From Chromera velia (lineage: Eukaryota; Sar; Chromeraceae), in the NCBI GenBank assembly GCA_018398765.1, contig JAHBMJ010004878.1, positions 91,768 to 155,767 on the forward strand: a stretch of DNA of 64,000 nucleotides, written 5' to 3'. Below, in pieces: positions 59,904-64,000 of this stretch. The stretch's first letter is position 1, and every line of letters begins with the position of its first letter. The translations under genes and the position numbers were made by a program. The notes beneath the pieces are model-generated. The model was not told where the DNA came from, did not search any database, and saw nothing but the letters and a program-made list of their open reading frames with translations.

Positions 59904-62900
59904 TCACCAATGCCCGCTGAAAACAGAATGAAACTCGAGTAAAACTCTCAACAAGAAGCATCGCATATCTTCAATTCTCATAAACCTCCTTGACGTCTCC
60001 TCTGCCCTCCGTATCATCTCCACAGTCTTTTCAGGAGAAGACCAGATAGATCCCACCCTCTCGTTCCAGTCAGACAAATCCAGACGCACAGACACAAAGT
60101 GCTCCCCTTCCTTCATGAGACCCGAGAACCAATCTTCAAAAAGACTCTCGACCTTCAGAACCACAGACCCCTACAAGCACACATGCATGCAGATCAGAAG
60201 GTCTTTCTCGCTCAAGTCATACCAGTACGTGGAGTAATTCAGGAAGACAACGGCCTGAGGATTAGAAGTTTTGATCACCTAGAGAAGGCTGCAGGGGGAA
60301 TTGAGGAAGGGAACAGAAGTGGAGGAGAATGACGCACGCATGCATGGAGAGGGAAGGCCCCCCGGAGCGTGATTGAAGATCGAGCTGACGAATTCATTCA
60401 AACCTACGAGGTCATTGTGAAAAAACTGAATAGCGTCCTGTCCACGTAAGAATAGGACAAGATACAGCAAGAGCACATAGGAAGAAGGGATAGAACACAA
60501 GATAAATCCTGTAAGAGACCTTCGAACAGGAAAGTATGCAAAGAAAGAGGGGAATGACAGAGAACATCAGAATGAATTGGAAAAGGGTGCGCCAGAGAAG
60601 CTTCGCAAAGCGAAAAAACATGAAAATAGGGGGGGTAAGGGATGACCAATTCGAACAAAAACCTTCACTTTATCTCTGAACAGGATCCATTCAGAACAGC
60701 AGGCAGACCCTCTGATTGATCTCGACTCAGTCTCTGACCGGCTCTCGGAAGGCAAGACTCACACTTCTCATCCAGAAGGGCACGATTCTCTGGCTGAATG
60801 TGTTACCGTCAATGTCCAGCAGCACCTGCGCACACGCTTGCACACAAATTCCCCCAGGCTCTCACTCACGTGCCATGCGCATACGACTGCGCACACACAG
60901 ACTCACGGACAAACAAATAGACAAACTGAATTGCATACAGACATGGCGAGCATAGTTTGCATGAACTGAAAAGACAAAAGAAAGAGGCGGGTCCTGAAAG
61001 AGGCAAGCCCAGATCGCACAAGTATATGTACATGCACATGCACACGCGTCTGTTCTGTTCTCTTCCCGTTAGAACAGACGAGCAGTCCGGCAGCGAGACA
61101 AATCAAGACCCTTGCTGGGGTAAGATAGATTTCGGAACTCCAGAGGCACCTGTGCACCCTCTGTCTGCGCCCTCGGATCGAGCACGTCACACACATGCTT
61201 GCAGTCTTGCTCTCTCCCTCCCTTCCTCAAGCAAAACTGCCTCTGCGGTCCCTCCCCGCATTCTTGGCGCCTGCCTTTCTGTCTGTCTTCCTGTTTGCTT
61301 GCATGCATGCCTCTCTCTGTGTGTGTGATTTCCTATACACGCCTTTCTGACTGATTCCCTGACAGCCTGACAGCTTGCCTGCCTCTCTGCACTTTTATCT
61401 ATTTGTCTGTCTCGCTGTCAGTCTGACCTGTCGTTTGTACATTTCATCTTTGCTGACTCGATCCCAGAGGAAGCTCTTCCAGTGGACCCACAGGGACCCT
61501 AGAGGGTCTGCCTGCACAACTCCGAGAGAAGAACCCCCAAAACCAACATCTGTCCGATTCCAGAACACGTTGCGGGTCGGGTCGTTGACAAAGTTCACAA
61601 CACGCACTCTGTGGCTCTCTTCTACAGACCCTGACAGAGCCATGAGCCAAGAATGCCCGGCCCCCGTAGTGGACCCCCTCCAGAATATTGTGGGCTTTTT
61701 TCCCTCCCAGTCCCCCCCTTCTGAGGCGTCCAGCTGCGCTGCCACCAATCCCTGCATGTCCGAGTGAGATGCAAACCGCAAGTGCAAAAGGAAGAGAAGG
61801 CGATAGGGAAAATTGGAGGGAACTGAAGGGAGGGGGCAGCGGATCGATCGATCATTTGTTGATGGAAGAAGAGTCAGTCGAATGACAGACAGACGGCAAG
61901 GAATATCGAATAGTAGAAGAGGGGGGAGGCAAGGATCAACAAGCTGGAAAGGAAAATGGGGGGAATGGGAAAAGCATGGTAAGAAGGGAGGAAGAGAAAA
62001 AGGAAAGAGAAAAGAAAGAAGAAAGAAAGTTGGAACGGAATGGAAGAAGGAAGCATAGGAGGAAGAGAAAAGAGAAGAAACAAAGCTCTCTTTGTTCAAT
62101 TAAAAAATCGCGTCAACTGTCAGCTGTCGAAATCGATTCAATGACTGGTTGAGTGAGAGGCTGCGTTCCGCACTACCTTCCTGTCTGGCTGACTGACTGA
62201 CTGGTTCCACATAGTAATCAGAAGGCACGATCATGTCTGCAAATCTGCAGCCTGCAGCTTCCACAGGTTTTGTTTGTGAAAACACAGGCAGTAATTCGTC
62301 TGTGAATATTGGCGATGGATTCCACCGAAAGAACCCGTGAAGACGTTTCCTTCTCTCGTACTCTTCAAGGTTTCTGCATCTCTGCTCGACAAAATGGGAC
62401 CCTCTGAAAAAAGGGGAACTCGTGTTTGTCTTCTCCCCTCCCCCTTCTTCCTTAATCTTCCAAGGTGAAAAGACGAAATCATTCCATCTGTCTGCAACAG
62501 ATGCCGCTCTCTGTTCTTCAATGGGAAGTACTTTCGGCTCGTCAAAGATGTTCCAGACTGTTGTCATCGAGGGAAGAAGCGGTGCAAGAGGCTCGCATAG
62601 CCTCTCCCGAGTTCGGCGCTTCGAGAAGGGAAGACCAAAAAACGCAACTTTGCCATCTTGAAAATCCACGACTCGCAGCTCTGTCCCCCCCCCCGCTGCA
62701 TTGACGGCATTCCCTAAGATTCTTCTCAATTCCGTTAGACCCTCCCTTTCCCCCCTCTGTTTCAGGATGTCTCGGAATGGGGTGAGATCTCTTCGTATCT
62801 TGTCATACATCTCGTGTTGCACTAGACAGCGGTTTTCGAGAGCGTAGGGTAACCACACTTCAGTCAGCAAGAGAGGGGGGGGGCCTCCGTAGCGAGACGC

Positions 62901-63239
62901 GTAGTCTACCCTGAACTTCTCTTTCGTTTCAGGGGAAACCTCTGGAAGGAGAGGTGTTGACGTGTTTGCTTCACTTCCCTGTTCACCTCTTTCCTGCTGA
63001 AGCTTTCTGATTCGTTCCAACGCAGACTCAACAGATTCCCACACAGAGAGTCTGTAGGGACGGAACAGGAGTCCGGTCTCGTTGAGACGAGAAGCAGAGG
63101 GGAACAGAGGGATGAGGAGAACGGCTGAGAGGATAGAAACAGCCAGGAGGAACAGGCAATTCCTGAGGAATCGCGGAAGGGTGTCCAGTTTTGCCCATCC
63201 AGTCCTGCCATCTCTGCTGTGTGACAGATGCACTTCCAT
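59904..63239 (-). CDS. CAP10/POGLUT-type glycosyltransferase (GT90), type II membrane protein
   Basis: Four exons joined at phase 0, 563 aa: 63239-62202, 61751-61428, 60825-60763, 60170-59904. A short basic N-terminus is followed by a signal anchor at about residues 28-47 (CLFLLAVSILSAVLLIPLF), the layout of a Golgi or ER luminal enzyme. A luminal stem leads to the CAP10 domain, with WNIFDEP, DMIVPSDYYVEP, the family hallmark KPTIFWRGSTTGA, and RVRVVNFVNDP. LLDIDGNTFSQRIVPFW (donor-binding region), SVVLKVESLFEDWF, EHFVSVRLDLSDW and the helical end follow. GT90 enzymes transfer xylose or glucose to proteins (POGLUT) or to fungal capsule polysaccharide (CAP10); the acceptor here is unknown. Splice donors are GTCAGT, GTCAGA and GTGAGT. 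The family is firm. Confidence 0.87.
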
Positions 63240-64000
63240 TTCAGAGACAACGGCAAGGGGGGCGAGTCAGATGCACTCGCGACGTCTTGCCGTCTCCCTC
63301 CTTGCTTTCTTCGTTTTCTGTGTGGGTCATGAAGAGCCATACTATCGGCACTCTCGCTGGCGGGCGCATCCTTTTTTTCTCTGCATGATGCCTCACAAGC
63401 GCATGGCCTCCACTCTCTTGTGGACTTTTCGAAGGTCCTCTGGAGAAAGACTTAAAAAGAGAAGGCAGTGATGAGTAGAGAGAGGGACCAGGTAGGCCAA
63501 GACTGAGAGAAAGGGAAGCAGTGTAGCGCACAAATTCGGAAGTCAGTTGAGCTTCGACAGCTTTACTGTTTGCCCTGATGACCACCCGTCACTGCGATTT
63601 TCACAGCTCGACGGAGGAGCACGTTCTGCGGTCGAAGACAAGGATAAAGATTCGGAGACGGCTGAGTATCTTCTCTCCTCCATCCAAACAAACCAGACAT
63701 CTCGCGGACTAGCTTAATTGCAACGATCCCACTTTTACTTTGCTTGACAGGAAGGTTGCCTCAAAGCAGCGCTCTGGTGGAGCTCGCAGGTCTTGTGTAT
63801 GCAGCCGAATGTTCTGTGTTTCGATTTTCCGACTCAGCGTGATCGCCACGGAAAATTATTCGAATTTATTGGTCAAATTTGGAATTCACTCGCGTATATA
63901 AACCCCTGCCCTTGAATTTTGCTATGGGAAAAAAAAATGTGCGGGCCTCCAATACAGAGCACTCGTGCCAGGGCCCGGGCCTATACGCCAGGGACCCGCC
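63240..64000. other. Upstream flank of the GT90 gene
   Basis: Probably its promoter and 5' leader. A minus-strand open frame at 63585-63241 runs close to the GT90 start but has no convincing ATG or splice link. From 63840 the sequence becomes AT-rich, with a TATATAAA box-like site at 63895-63902. Confidence 0.4.

Noticed and set aside
63241-63585. A minus-strand frame just upstream of the GT90 start, considered as an N-terminal extension.
   Set aside because: It is in a different frame without a splice pair to the GT90 exon, and the ATG at 63239 already gives a normal signal-anchor start.

Overview
The window looks like nuclear DNA of a protist, most likely a photosynthetic alveolate of the chromerid type (Chromera-like). 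This is inference from style, not a database match. The supporting signs are roughly balanced GC in genes against very AT-rich gaps, genes cut into many small exons by introns full of microsatellites, TGCAG acceptors, TGCATGCA motifs near genes, and protein families typical of algae and alveolates. No bacterial operons, tRNA, rRNA or CRISPR arrays were seen.

Layout. 1-7500 is mostly repeats: GAAA, GATA and CA arrays, a Chi-like pentamer minisatellite and a local duplication. It contains one short conserved exon on the minus strand (3610-3851, possibly mitoribosomal mL53). At 7504-8818 is an unrecognised minus-strand gene that shares a 67-bp bidirectional promoter with an ABCB-type half-transporter (8886-16914, 17 exons, 639 aa). 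It is followed by a BCS1-like AAA+ protein with a degenerate nucleotide site (17895-22132, 9 exons, 429 aa). Next come a retroelement-like remnant (23068-23607) and an intronless 3'-5' exonuclease with two KH domains (25139-26212). 26.2-30.5 kb is AT-rich and holds a foldback repeat and a small terminal-inverted-repeat element with a 10-bp target duplication.

The centre is a divergent pair. On the minus strand (30531-34940) is an EEF2KMT/FAM86-like eEF2 lysine methyltransferase carrying a low-complexity insert of about 580 residues. On the plus strand (35866-52925) is a 22-exon gene whose phases all agree. It encodes a receptor of about 3,444 aa: signal peptide, periplasmic-binding-protein (ANF-receptor) domain, plant-type leucine-rich repeats, ephrin-receptor-like Cys-rich repeats, a polytopic membrane region of about eight helices, and a Ser/Arg-rich tail of about 1,470 residues. 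This fusion is the best candidate in the window for an undescribed system.

After the receptor, two different foldback elements lie side by side in a (CT)n tract (54273-56088). Then come an intronless gene of unknown function (56914-58329), another dinucleotide block, and a minus-strand CAP10/GT90 glycosyltransferase (59904-63239, 4 exons, 563 aa). The genes do not form an obvious pathway. Two themes cross the window: 5' splice sites with C at position +3 (about half of 51 introns), and microsatellites that fill introns and also enter exons.
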